A DNA stretch of 64,000 bases from Paenibacillus sp. PL91 (GTDB lineage: Bacteria; Bacillota; Bacilli; Paenibacillales; Paenibacillaceae): the NCBI RefSeq assembly GCF_012935325.2, contig NZ_JABBYG020000002.1, forward strand, positions 1-64,000, in the 5' to 3' direction. Below, piece by piece: positions 40,953 through 49,472 of this stretch (its first letter is position 1; every line of letters begins with the position of its first letter). Under the pieces are notes generated by a model, which worked only from the letters and a program-made list of their open reading frames with translations, was not told where the DNA came from and ran no database searches. A program made the translations under genes and the position numbers.

Positions 40953-42131
40953 TTAGTTCACTCTAACCAACTGCCATTGCTGATTTGTTCCGCCATTATC
41001 GCTGTATTGGACGATATTCGCTCCATCTGCGGTTGAACCGCCAGTCACCTCAAGCGCCATGCCGCTATTTCGATTGATAAGCTTATAATAGCCGCTCGTC
41101 GTCTCTTGAATTAGCCATTGTTGATTAGTTCCGCCAAGATCAGCCCACTGGACGACGTCCCCGCTGTTAGCGGTAGAGAGATTGTAAACCTCCAGCGCCT
41201 TGCCGCTGTGTATGTTGACGAGCTTATGGTAGCCATTGCCGATATCCGCTATACTCCACTGCTGATTGGAACCGTTTAAATCGGCCCATTGAATGACGTC
41301 TCCGCCATCTGCCGTCGAGAAGTTAAGTACATCTGCCGCTTTTCCGCTCTTCCGATTTACTAAACGGTAGGTTGTAGCCTGTTCATAGGTTGGCCAGCCT
41401 TCGGCATCCCAGTACAAATCATTGATCAACAGCTTGGGTGCACCATTCTCGTTCGCATCGTATGCATGGCGGGCAATCGTGTTCCCATTATAAATATCCT
41501 GTCCGCCCGGGCCTTTCCAGATTGCGTTGCCGCTATCGAGAATAGTTCCCCCGTTGCTTGTCATACTGGTCCCATTTTTATCAAGGTAAGGTCCCGTAAT
41601 CGTTTTAGAACGCCCGTAAATGATTTTGTAGGTGCTATTGACACCTTGACAGCAATTATCGATAGACGCAAACAGGTAATAATATCCGTTACGATACGTA
41701 ATGCTCGGCGCTTCTATCGCATTGTTAGTCCTTGAGGCGATCGCATAAAGCGATCCCGAAGGCTTCATCGTGGCAGAGTTAAGCCTCGTCAATTTTAAGC
41801 CCGTATTCCATGACCCGAATGCCAGCCACGGCGCCCCTGTTGGGTCGATGACAAGATTAGGGTCGATGGCATTATAATTGCTGCTGCTTGTTGTATAAGT
41901 AACAACTCCGTCATCCCGCCAAGTAGCATTTGATAAGCTCGTAGTCGAAGCTAATCCGATTGCCGATTCTCTAGAGCCGAAAGTAGAAATGGAATAATAC
42001 AGCCAGTAACGACCGTTAAAATATTCAATGTCTGGTGCCCATACATCTGTGCCCTCTTGATTCGGTACATAGGTTGCCCACCAAGTAAGCTTTTCCGTAC
42101 GATGACAGGTTTTCCGTTGCAAAACAAACAA
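40953..42131 (-). pseudogene. GH43 arabinanase with ricin-type lectin, N-terminally truncated
   Basis: From WAPDIEYFNGRYWLYYS onward this is a family 43 endo-1,5-alpha-arabinanase-like propeller (AIDPNLVIDPTGAPWLAFGS, APSITYRNGYYYLFAS), then a ricin-B/CBM13 trefoil with three repeats ending GSNQQWS, GTNQQWL and GTNQQWQ. The signal peptide and first blade with the catalytic Asp are gone: the frame begins within the terminator of the upstream gene, without ribosome site. So the enzyme is probably inactive and not secreted. Intact relatives hydrolyse arabinan in plant cell walls. Confidence 0.85.
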
Positions 42132-42159
42132 GCCACTCTTTAGTGAATGACTTGTTTGT
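42121..42159 (-). terminator. intrinsic terminator
   Basis: ACAAACAAG / CTTGTTTGT followed by TTTTG on the minus strand; ends the nucleotidyltransferase gene and overlaps the start of the truncated arabinanase frame. Confidence 0.75.
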
Positions 42160-42181
42160 CTATTTATAGATTGTGATTAGC

Positions 42182-42607
42182 CTATTGAAATTGATTAGTC
42201 GCAATATATCTCATCATCTGTTCAAACAGCTCTTCCCGCTCCCAAATTACTTTGAATCCTTTCATAGCGGCGTCACCCATCTCTTGATTCACGGGCTGCT
42301 GCAGCCATTCTTCACCCGCAACGGCAAACTCGGCTTCAAGACCGCTCGCATATTCGATACGCAAGGAGGTAAGCAGCCCCCACTCCTCCTTCGTCGCCTG
42401 CTCGATGTGTTCGAATGAAAACTGATGAATAATAGCTTCCAATGTCTTTGCTTTCTTATCTGAAATAATGAGAAAGCTCAAGTCTGCGTCTGCTTCCTCA
42501 TTCTCATCATCTGCACAAGGGCCAACCAATGCGATGCCCGCTATATGTGAATGACCGCCTGCCCATTTTACAAAATCGTACATTAACTGATAATAATCTG
42601 CTCTCAT
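42182..42607 (-). CDS. small nucleotidyltransferase-like protein
   Basis: A 141-residue protein resembling the N-terminal half of aminoglycoside-type nucleotidyltransferases: GIALVGPCADDENEEADADL followed by SFLIIS, with an Asp-x-Asp metal site but without the usual GSxxxG signature. ATG 42607 overlaps the kinase stop (ATGA) and follows GGAGGG. Coupled to an aminoglycoside-phosphotransferase-like gene, it could be a partner in modifying a small molecule. Function not known. Confidence 0.7.
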   Translation of the reverse strand: MRADYYQLMYDFVKWAGGHSHIAGIALVGPCADDENEEADADLSFLIISDKKAKTLEAIIHQFSFEHIEQATKEEWGLLTSLRIEYASGLEAEFAVAGEEWLQQPVNQEMGDAAMKGFKVIWEREELFEQMMRYIATNQFQ

Positions 42608-43539
42608 TGCTGTCTTCCCTCCAAATACCACCGTGGAATGATGTTATTAAAATGATCGTGATCATGAAGCACTCTCTCTAGCTTTTGCGTCATAATGCCA
42701 AGCTCGGATGGCCTCACCTGCAAGATCCAGACGATAGAAGAGAGTATGGTCATCGCCAAATAAAGCGAATATAAGGTCCAAAATTGCTCATCAGGCTCAT
42801 GATTGTCATGATAACCATTTATTTGGCCAACCGTGAACGGAATGCTTACCTCGCTGCTGAACATTCCCGCCTTCAAAAATTCATGAACCGGATCTCCCCA
42901 GTCTAAACGGTTAAAATCAATAACGCCTGTTAACCTTCCGTCCTTCACGATCAAATTGCCAACATGGAAATCGTCATGCTGGAAGACGTTTGGCCTTCCC
43001 TCCATCAGTTGCAGATGCCGATCGATGAATGCTAAAAACTGCTCATCTCCCACGATTCGTGCCTTGCTGTTCAAATATTGCTCCAAATAGCGCTTGTGCT
43101 TAGCAAGCTTGCGCTCATGCCAAGGAGCTATAGCTGCTGGAGCTTGCCACCTATGCATCTTTGCCAGCTCCCTGCCTGCCTCCAAGCCAATCGTATGCTG
43201 AATGGCAGGCGAATAAGCAGGCAATATCTCCGTTGCCTCATCCCCTTCTATGTAAGTCAAAAGCATATACCCGATATTTGAATTTGGCAAAGCACCCATC
43301 TCAACAGGTTTCGAGCAAAGAACATCATAGCTTTGCATTTGGAAGATCGCATCATATTCAGCCCGCTTAGCGGATAACTCATCCAACGAAAAGCTTCTTA
43401 ACAAATACGTCTGACCATCGTTCTCTACCATAAATTTTTGGTCATTGGAATAACCCTTATTAATTTGAGATATACGACTGCTCCCACGGAGCAGACTAAT
43501 TTCATTTATTAGACGTTCGGATAATCCCTTATTGTTCAA
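42604..43539 (-). CDS. aminoglycoside phosphotransferase-family kinase
   Basis: A 311-residue APH-fold kinase. FQHDDFHVGNLIV is the catalytic loop (HxDxxxxN) and GVIDFNRLDWGDPVHE the Mg-binding Asp region; MLLTYIEGDEA is the hinge. Members phosphorylate aminoglycosides, macrolides, choline or other alcohols; no substrate can be told. TTG 43539 follows GGGGGAG. First gene of a coupled pair with the nucleotidyltransferase-like gene. Confidence 0.87.
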   Translation of the reverse strand: MNNKGLSERLINEISLLRGSSRISQINKGYSNDQKFMVENDGQTYLLRSFSLDELSAKRAEYDAIFQMQSYDVLCSKPVEMGALPNSNIGYMLLTYIEGDEATEILPAYSPAIQHTIGLEAGRELAKMHRWQAPAAIAPWHERKLAKHKRYLEQYLNSKARIVGDEQFLAFIDRHLQLMEGRPNVFQHDDFHVGNLIVKDGRLTGVIDFNRLDWGDPVHEFLKAGMFSSEVSIPFTVGQINGYHDNHEPDEQFWTLYSLYLAMTILSSIVWILQVRPSELGIMTQKLERVLHDHDHFNNIIPRWYLEGRQQ

Positions 43540-43573
43540 TCGAACTCCCCCTGCCCCATGCACGCGATCAATC

Positions 43574-44029
43574 TTATGGCTGTAATTTCAGTTCCTCAAT
43601 CGCGGCTTTCAGTGTGCTTGCTCTCGTTTCAGCTTTTTTGGCGCCTTCAATCGCGGTTACGATCCGCTTCCGATTCGTGTACGATAACGCTAAAAATCTA
43701 GCTTCCACCTTATTTTGCACGAGCGCTAATTGCAAATCCTCAGGAACAGCTATTTCTCTTGGCTCAAGATCAGCGTGGAGACTCACGCGAACAACATCTC
43801 CAGCCTGCTTGCCCAGCTGCTTCCTTATTTTCTGAGTCAAGCCGAGACAATGGCATTCCAGCCCCATTTTCGCCAAAGAGCCTCTGTATTCAACGGTTTC
43901 ATCGAATATCGCTCTTACCTTCACTTGTCCTTTAACGCCAAACTCCTCTTCTACTTGATACGGAAATGTAATATAAGCGGCATCCATACCGTCATGCTTC
44001 AATATTTCTGCTTCAAAGTTATACACCAT
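43574..44029 (-). CDS. DUF1905/YdeI-type protein
   Basis: A 151-residue protein with an N-terminal DUF1905 beta-barrel (AAYITFPYQVEEEFGVKGQV and KVRAIFDE) and a C-terminal YdeI/OmpD-associated helix region (FLALSYTNRKRIVTAIEGAK, in two parts). Function not established; YdeI relatives were linked to peptide resistance in Salmonella. ATG 44029 lies inside the last codons of the SgrR-like gene, with AAAGGAG, so the two are coupled. Confidence 0.82.
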   Translation of the reverse strand: MVYNFEAEILKHDGMDAAYITFPYQVEEEFGVKGQVKVRAIFDETVEYRGSLAKMGLECHCLGLTQKIRKQLGKQAGDVVRVSLHADLEPREIAVPEDLQLALVQNKVEARFLALSYTNRKRIVTAIEGAKKAETRASTLKAAIEELKLQP

Positions 44030-45824
44030 CAAAGGGCTGCTCCTTTCTTAACCATACATCCTTATAATCGATTTTGCCCCAAGCATTGAGTGAAATGCCT
44101 TGAAGGGTTTGATGATGGCCGACTAATTGCAGACTATGGTGAAGGAATAATACACTGAAATTGCGTTTTAGCTGCGCCTGAATATTTGCCAAATAACCCA
44201 TTCTAATCGCCAGATTCTCATCCTTCAAGCACATGGAAATTTGATTACGAATAAAGCTTTTGTCCGCTGGATTCCTGTGATTTGTAATGTAGCTATTTCT
44301 TGACATATACATCTCAATGAGCGAAAGGTCCGGCTGCTGTCCAAGCACCTCGCCGCTAAGTATTAAATCCGCTTGTGCAATGATAGCAGGGATATAAAGC
44401 TCTTCGACCGGCAACACAACCACTTCGATGGAAATCCCGATTTTTCCGCTTGCTTTTTGAAGCCATTTGGCGCTTTGTTCATTAGCTGGCATCTCGTACG
44501 TGTACAAGGTCAAGGTTTCACCATTATACCCGGACTCTTCCATCAATTGGGCGGCATGGGCTGGATCATATGAGGAGCAGTAGATTTCATCCCTCTCTTC
44601 CAAAATAAAGCCTGCAGAAGGCTTCTGTCTAATGCCTCCCAAATCATCGATCATTTGCTGCCGGTTTATTCCGTAATGAATCGCTTGGCGGAACTTGATC
44701 TGCTGAATGATATTATTTTTTGTCTCATTAAAAGTCAGGAAGGTGCTCCCTTGCTCTAGCTGCGTTAAAGCATTGCTCAAGCCTCTCTTGATTTGAGCGT
44801 CAAAATAGACGAGCTGCTCCTCTTGATCAGAATGAGTCAAGCGCGGATTTTCCACATAATTAGGCCAAACCCACATCTCGATCCGGTCCAAATGAGGACA
44901 GCCTTCAAAATAATGCTCATTTGCCTGCGCAACCAGCATAGATTCATTATTTTGTATGATTTGAAATGGGCCTGTACCGATAGGCAGCGCTGCAAACCTC
45001 TCTTCAGAGCTCGGTTCACTCGTCATCTCAGGTACGATGGAGTAACGCTCCGTGCAAAGGAAATGTAGAAATAGCGCATTCGGCTCCTTTAATTCAAACG
45101 AAATGCAGTACTTCCCCATTTCTCTGACCTCACGAATCATGGACGTCATCCACTCGGAAAGAGAATTAGCGAGCAGCCTATGGAAAGTGAACGCAACGTC
45201 ACGTGAGGTCATTATTTTGTCATGATGGAATCGAATCCCTTTTCGCAAAAAGAACGTCCATTTCGTTTTCGTCTCGTCGCACTCCCAATGATGAGCAAGT
45301 TGCGGACGAAATTCGCCCTCCTGTGGCGAATATTTGATCAGCGTATTAAAAACCTGCTCGATCCAATGCGTTTCCGTGCGCCGGCATACTGTTGCTGGGT
45401 CCAAACGCAATACGGGGCGATAGAATGGGAATCGCAGCACATCCTTCTCCTCCGTATCCCGCTTAAGGCCAAACAGCTCGGTTAGCCATCCCATAATTTC
45501 TGATTTTAATGTTGGGTCTTGATCCATCTCCAGCATGCTCCATGCTTCATTGATCTTGCCCTTCTCCACTAAACCTTTCGCTTTTCTAGACATCATCTCA
45601 CGATACGAAATAAGAAATACGATTTGAGAGAGATTGCCGCGTCCACGGCCTGGCAGCCATTCGATATATTGCTTCTCAATCATCTTGGTCAAAAGAATTT
45701 GCACGTTTCTGCGCGTGCAGGAAAGGATATCGCATATTCGTTCCATTGACAAGGCGAAGCTTTCTTTTTCGGGTACATCAAGAAAGGTTTTTCTAAGCAT
45801 GCCATAATAATCTTCGACTTCCAT
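44019..45824 (-). CDS. SgrR-family regulator with solute-binding domain
   Basis: A 601-residue two-domain regulator: a winged helix at about 1-100 (ICDILSCTRRNVQILLTKMI, then LPGRGRGN) and an SBP_bac_5-type domain from about 150 to the end (FNTLIKYSPQEGEFRPQLAHHW, in part). SgrR in E. coli senses sugar-phosphate stress and controls a transporter; Firmicute members have mostly unknown ligands and often sit next to MFS genes. Start at ATG 45824 after AGGCGGTG. Followed by an overlapping DUF1905 gene. Confidence 0.88.
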   Translation of the reverse strand: MEVEDYYGMLRKTFLDVPEKESFALSMERICDILSCTRRNVQILLTKMIEKQYIEWLPGRGRGNLSQIVFLISYREMMSRKAKGLVEKGKINEAWSMLEMDQDPTLKSEIMGWLTELFGLKRDTEEKDVLRFPFYRPVLRLDPATVCRRTETHWIEQVFNTLIKYSPQEGEFRPQLAHHWECDETKTKWTFFLRKGIRFHHDKIMTSRDVAFTFHRLLANSLSEWMTSMIREVREMGKYCISFELKEPNALFLHFLCTERYSIVPEMTSEPSSEERFAALPIGTGPFQIIQNNESMLVAQANEHYFEGCPHLDRIEMWVWPNYVENPRLTHSDQEEQLVYFDAQIKRGLSNALTQLEQGSTFLTFNETKNNIIQQIKFRQAIHYGINRQQMIDDLGGIRQKPSAGFILEERDEIYCSSYDPAHAAQLMEESGYNGETLTLYTYEMPANEQSAKWLQKASGKIGISIEVVVLPVEELYIPAIIAQADLILSGEVLGQQPDLSLIEMYMSRNSYITNHRNPADKSFIRNQISMCLKDENLAIRMGYLANIQAQLKRNFSVLFLHHSLQLVGHHQTLQGISLNAWGKIDYKDVWLRKEQPFDGV

Positions 45825-45927
45825 GTACACACCGCCTAAAAGACGAAACCCTTTTGACATAGGCTCCGAATATTCTTCCTCTTTTTACAAAAGTATAATT
45901 TACAGCTGTAACACGGTCAAATAAAAA

Positions 45928-45960
45928 AACTACCGACTATAATGGGATCAGTCAGTAGTT
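45928..45960 (-). terminator. intrinsic terminator
   Basis: AACTAC-GACT / AGTC-GTAGTT with TTTTTTTATTTG on the minus strand, just after the HisA-like gene. Confidence 0.85.
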
Positions 45961-45982
45961 CTCTATCGCTGTCATTTCAAAT

Positions 45983-46738
45983 TTATTTTTGCTGCTTACT
46001 GTAAGCAACAACCTCATCATAAGATAAATTGCCGCCAAAAATATCCAAAGCACTGCCAATCGTAATATCCAGCTTGCCATTTGACAGATCATTAAATTGA
46101 TCCATATCCGCAATCGATCTCGCGCCACCCGCATAAGTAGTCGGGATCGTCACCCAATCGGCGAGCGCACTTACGAGGCTTTGCTGAATGCCGCGCTGCT
46201 TGCCTTCAACATCCACGGCGTGAACGAGAAACTCATCACAAAATTGCTCCAAATACGCAATATTTTGTTGATTCACTTCAAAGTCGCTGAACTGCTTCCA
46301 TTGGTTAGTTACGACAAACCATTTGCCGTCCTTCTCCTTGCAGCTCAGATCAATTACCAAGCGGTCCTTGCCAACTTCGGACACGATTTTCGCCAAATGC
46401 TCCTGATTCAGTTGACCGTCTTTGAAAATAAAGGACGTAACGATAATATGGGATGCGCCCTTCTCCAAATAAAACGATGCATTGTCCGAGGTGATGCCTC
46501 CGCCAATTTGCAAGCCGCCGGGGTACTGCCCAAGAGCGCTAACTGCCGCCGCTTCATTCCCGCCGCCAAGCATAATGACATGGCCGCCGGTTAATGCATC
46601 CTTCTTAAATAGCTCTGCATAGTAGGCAGAATCTTGCTTGGATACAAAATTTTCTATGATTTCAGTATTAAGCGTCTCACCAACAATTTGTTTCACTTTC
46701 CCATCATGCAGATCAATACAAGGTCTAAACTTCAACAT
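45983..46738 (-). CDS. hisA: HisA-like ProFAR isomerase, eukaryote-type
   Basis: A 251-residue (beta/alpha)8 isomerase. FRPCIDLHDGKVKQIVGETL and the GLQIGGGITSDNASFYLEKG and TYAGGARSI phosphate loops match the fungal/plant HIS6-type phosphoribosylformimino-5-aminoimidazole carboxamide ribotide isomerase much more than usual bacterial HisA. It would convert ProFAR to PRFAR in histidine synthesis. No other his gene is near and it has its own promoter region and terminator. It may back up a normal HisA elsewhere or act on another aminoaldose. Confidence 0.85.
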   Translation of the reverse strand: MLKFRPCIDLHDGKVKQIVGETLNTEIIENFVSKQDSAYYAELFKKDALTGGHVIMLGGGNEAAAVSALGQYPGGLQIGGGITSDNASFYLEKGASHIIVTSFIFKDGQLNQEHLAKIVSEVGKDRLVIDLSCKEKDGKWFVVTNQWKQFSDFEVNQQNIAYLEQFCDEFLVHAVDVEGKQRGIQQSLVSALADWVTIPTTYAGGARSIADMDQFNDLSNGKLDITIGSALDIFGGNLSYDEVVAYSKQQK

Positions 46739-46827
46739 AATTCCTCTATTCTGTATGTTCTATGAACGAATGTCTTTATAAGAAAAATAACCTAAAAGGC
46801 AACTATAAATCAACTCAAGCAGCCAAT

Positions 46828-47505
46828 CTATTTCGCCAATTGTGATTTTCCGGCTATATCGTCTATCAAATCGGCTAAACTCCTATCCTCCATAGAAGGA
46901 ATCATCAAATCGTAATCTGCAAATGCATAATCCTTCGTCAGCTCATTCGGTACGATTACCGTATGCAGACCAGCAGCGCTTGCTGCCCGGAATCCATTTA
47001 ATGAATCCTCAAAGGAGATGGCTTCGCTTGCCGTTACACCAAGCTTTTGCAGGGCAAGCAAGTACAGCTCGGGGTCTGGCTTCACGTTAGCCACTTCGTC
47101 TGCTGTACTATAGCTATTGAAATAACCGGAGAGCTGATGCTTAATCAAATAAGGCTCAATCCAGTCTATGTGCGAGCTGGAAGCGAGGCCAACCTTCAGG
47201 TTCAGCCGCTTCGCTTCTTCCAAATAGGCGAGAACGCCTGGACGAATCACTGCATCCTTCAATAGCTCCGCATAAATCGCTTTAAACCTCGATTTGAAGA
47301 TTTCCAGATCAATGGCTTCCGTAACGCATTCTGCAATATAAGTATAAGGATTAAAATGGTCCAAGGATGTTCCTACACATTTGGCATACAAAGCGATCGG
47401 CAGCTCTACGCCATACTCTTGATAGACTTGCCGAAAAGAATAATAAGATGGCGTCTCCGTATCGATAATCAATCCGTCAAAATCAAATACAAGTGCTTTT
47501 ATCAT
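46828..47505 (-). CDS. HAD hydrolase, beta-phosphoglucomutase-like
   Basis: A 225-residue HAD enzyme with an alpha-helical cap: VFDFDGLIIDTETP (motif I), LASSSHIDW (motif II), VKPDPELYLLAL (motif III) and SFEDSLNGFRAA (motif IV). This matches the YhcW/YvdM group, phosphatases or mutases acting on sugar phosphates. I place the start at ATG 47505; 47514 is also possible, both with weak ribosome sites. Confidence 0.9.
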   Translation of the reverse strand: MIKALVFDFDGLIIDTETPSYYSFRQVYQEYGVELPIALYAKCVGTSLDHFNPYTYIAECVTEAIDLEIFKSRFKAIYAELLKDAVIRPGVLAYLEEAKRLNLKVGLASSSHIDWIEPYLIKHQLSGYFNSYSTADEVANVKPDPELYLLALQKLGVTASEAISFEDSLNGFRAASAAGLHTVIVPNELTKDYAFADYDLMIPSMEDRSLADLIDDIAGKSQLAK

Positions 47506-47548
47506 GTGGCGCATTCCCGCTTTCTCACAAACGATTGTCGTATGATCG

Positions 47549-48100
47549 TTAAGTAATCAATAATTTCGATGCATTATAATAGCTTTGCAGATACTGCTCT
47601 CTTGCCTTTTCATTCGCCTCGATTTCGCTTGTAATGCTGCTTTGGATCAGATTCTGTAATTGTCCATTCTCATATACACAATGATGATCATAGCAATTGG
47701 CATCATTGAGCATGATAGGAAGCGTCCGCGGAATATTGGATACGATGCCGACATTATGGTCATTCATAATCCAATCGATTTTTTTCCAATCTAATATGCC
47801 TTCATCCGTTTTTATCGGCGTAATATATTCAAAGCTCTCGGGCACTTCCGCAATATAGGCATACATGCCGCCAAAATCGAAGTCCTCGCCTGTCCATGTC
47901 ACCAAGCCTTTGAAATGCAGCTCGCAGGCTTGAATTCCCGTTTCTTCCTCGATCTCTCTTATCATCGCTTCTCGGGGAGTTTCCATAGGCTCTAGCTTGC
48001 CGCCAATTCCATTCCAGCAGCCCATCCAGCTCGCCTTCTCCCGATTGAGCAACAAAATCTCATCGCCTCGTTTGACGAAGCAAATATTATATTTCAGCAT
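47549..48100 (-). CDS. NUDIX hydrolase
   Basis: A 183-residue NUDIX protein with the complete box GKLEPMETPREAMIREIEEETGI (shown as GKLEP...REIEEETG). LLLNREKASWMGCWNGIGGK is typical of MutT-like 8-oxo-dGTP pyrophosphohydrolases, as is a C-terminal extension of about 60 residues of unknown role. Starts after AGGAGAG. Substrate uncertain. Confidence 0.9.
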   Translation of the reverse strand: MLKYNICFVKRGDEILLLNREKASWMGCWNGIGGKLEPMETPREAMIREIEEETGIQACELHFKGLVTWTGEDFDFGGMYAYIAEVPESFEYITPIKTDEGILDWKKIDWIMNDHNVGIVSNIPRTLPIMLNDANCYDHHCVYENGQLQNLIQSSITSEIEANEKAREQYLQSYYNASKLLIT

Positions 48101-48130
48101 GCGATAGCTCTCCTAATTAGATTGCATATT

Positions 48131-48361
48131 TCAATAGAAATTTGTACTTAGCGCAAATACGAGCATCGCTACAACGGCGGCTGCAAAGACATATCCGATT
48201 ACTCTTATTCCCTTTGGCAAAGTGTTCCAAATGATTTTTTGCGGGGCCCCCCCGCCTTCGATTCGCTGAGCATCCTCAAATTGCGGATCAAACGAACCGC
48301 TTCTTCCCGTATCATTCGCAGATGGCTGCGTTTCATGAATGTTGTTTGGTTCCTTGTCCAT
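48131..48361 (-). CDS. tail-anchored small protein
   Basis: A 76-residue protein: a polar, Asn/Asp/Gln-rich N-terminal part and one C-terminal membrane helix (IRVIGYVFAAAVVAMLVFAL). The start at ATG 48361 follows GGAGGTC. It has no recognised domain. The NUDIX gene follows on the same strand, 30 bp away. Confidence 0.6.
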   Translation of the reverse strand: MDKEPNNIHETQPSANDTGRSGSFDPQFEDAQRIEGGGAPQKIIWNTLPKGIRVIGYVFAAAVVAMLVFALSTNFY

Positions 48362-48556
48362 TCCATGACCTCCGCAAATCAAAGTGTCGAAACATTTTTC
48401 AGAGCAGCAATCCGTTTCTTCGGCGCTCTCGTCAAATAAGCCTCTTGCTCCACGTCCATGCACTCCAACCGCTGTAGCATCTCATCTTGGATATATTTTA
48501 CCATATCGTCTACTGGACTGAGCAAAATAATTCTCGGAGCGAGCGTACAGCAAAAA

Positions 48557-48582
48557 AGACAAAGAATTGAATTCTTTGTCTT
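48557..48582. terminator. intrinsic terminator
   Basis: AAGACAAAGAAT / ATTCTTTGTCTT with three-base loop and TTTTTTGCTG on the minus strand; ends the MFS/aldo-keto reductase operon. Confidence 0.85.
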
Positions 48583-48611
48583 AACGCCTTACTCTTATCT
48601 ATTTGCTTCAA

Positions 48612-49454
48612 TTAAAAGTCAAAATTGTCAGGGTCCGGACCTACACGAAGATTTTCATTCAGTCCGCTGATCCGGTCCATATCCTCTTGTGACAGTTCAA
48701 AATCGAACACTTCAGCATTGGCGATAATTCTTGCTTCCTTTGTCGATTTCGGGATAGTGATGACGCCATTTTGCAAATCCCATCTTAATATGATCTGTGC
48801 AACGGATTTGTTGTAGCTTGCTGCAATTTCTATTAGAAGCGGATTATCGAGCAGCTGCCCTTGCATTAGCGGTGACCATGCTTCCAGCTGGATGCCGTTT
48901 GCCTTGCAATAGCTCCGTAATTCAAGCTGTGTCAAACGCGGGTGATACTCCACTTGATTGATCATAGGCTTGATTTCTGCATCCTTCATGAGCTCTTCAA
49001 GGTGATGAATTTGAAAATTGCTTACGCCGATCGCTTTGACTTTTCCTTGCTTATACAAGGTCTCGAGTGCACGCCAAGCCTCCTTGAACTTACCTTCCAC
49101 TGGCCAGTGGATTAAATATAAGTCAAGATATTCTAAGCCAAGCTTCGATAAGCTGGCTTCATAGGCAGCAAGCGTCGACTCATAACCTAAATCGGCATTC
49201 CATACTTTCGAGGTTACAAACAAGTCCTTACGGTTTAATGACGCCAGCTTCAAGCCTTGCTGAATGCCTTTGCCTACGCCAGCTTCGTTCCCATATATAG
49301 CGGCCGTATCAATGCTGCGATACCCATTCTTAACAGCTGACGCAACCGCATTTTCCAGCTCGTCGCCTTCCTCTACTTTAAATACCCCTAAACCAAACCA
49401 AGGCATTTCTACTCCGTTATGCAAAGTTGTTGTTGATTGTAAATGTTTCATCAT
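48612..49454 (-). CDS. aldo/keto reductase (YtbE/YvgN type)
   Basis: A 280-residue AKR of the AKR5 group. Tetrad Asp49 and Tyr54 in SIDTAAIYGNE, Lys83 in TSKVW and His116 in LIHWP; GVSNF and the C-terminal IPKSTKEARI motifs bind NADPH. B. subtilis relatives reduce methylglyoxal and other aldehydes. It follows an MFS gene by 18 bp and shares its HxlR-type regulation. Confidence 0.93.
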   Translation of the reverse strand: MMKHLQSTTTLHNGVEMPWFGLGVFKVEEGDELENAVASAVKNGYRSIDTAAIYGNEAGVGKGIQQGLKLASLNRKDLFVTSKVWNADLGYESTLAAYEASLSKLGLEYLDLYLIHWPVEGKFKEAWRALETLYKQGKVKAIGVSNFQIHHLEELMKDAEIKPMINQVEYHPRLTQLELRSYCKANGIQLEAWSPLMQGQLLDNPLLIEIAASYNKSVAQIILRWDLQNGVITIPKSTKEARIIANAEVFDFELSQEDMDRISGLNENLRVGPDPDNFDF

Positions 49455-49472
49455 GATTTATTCCTCCAATTA

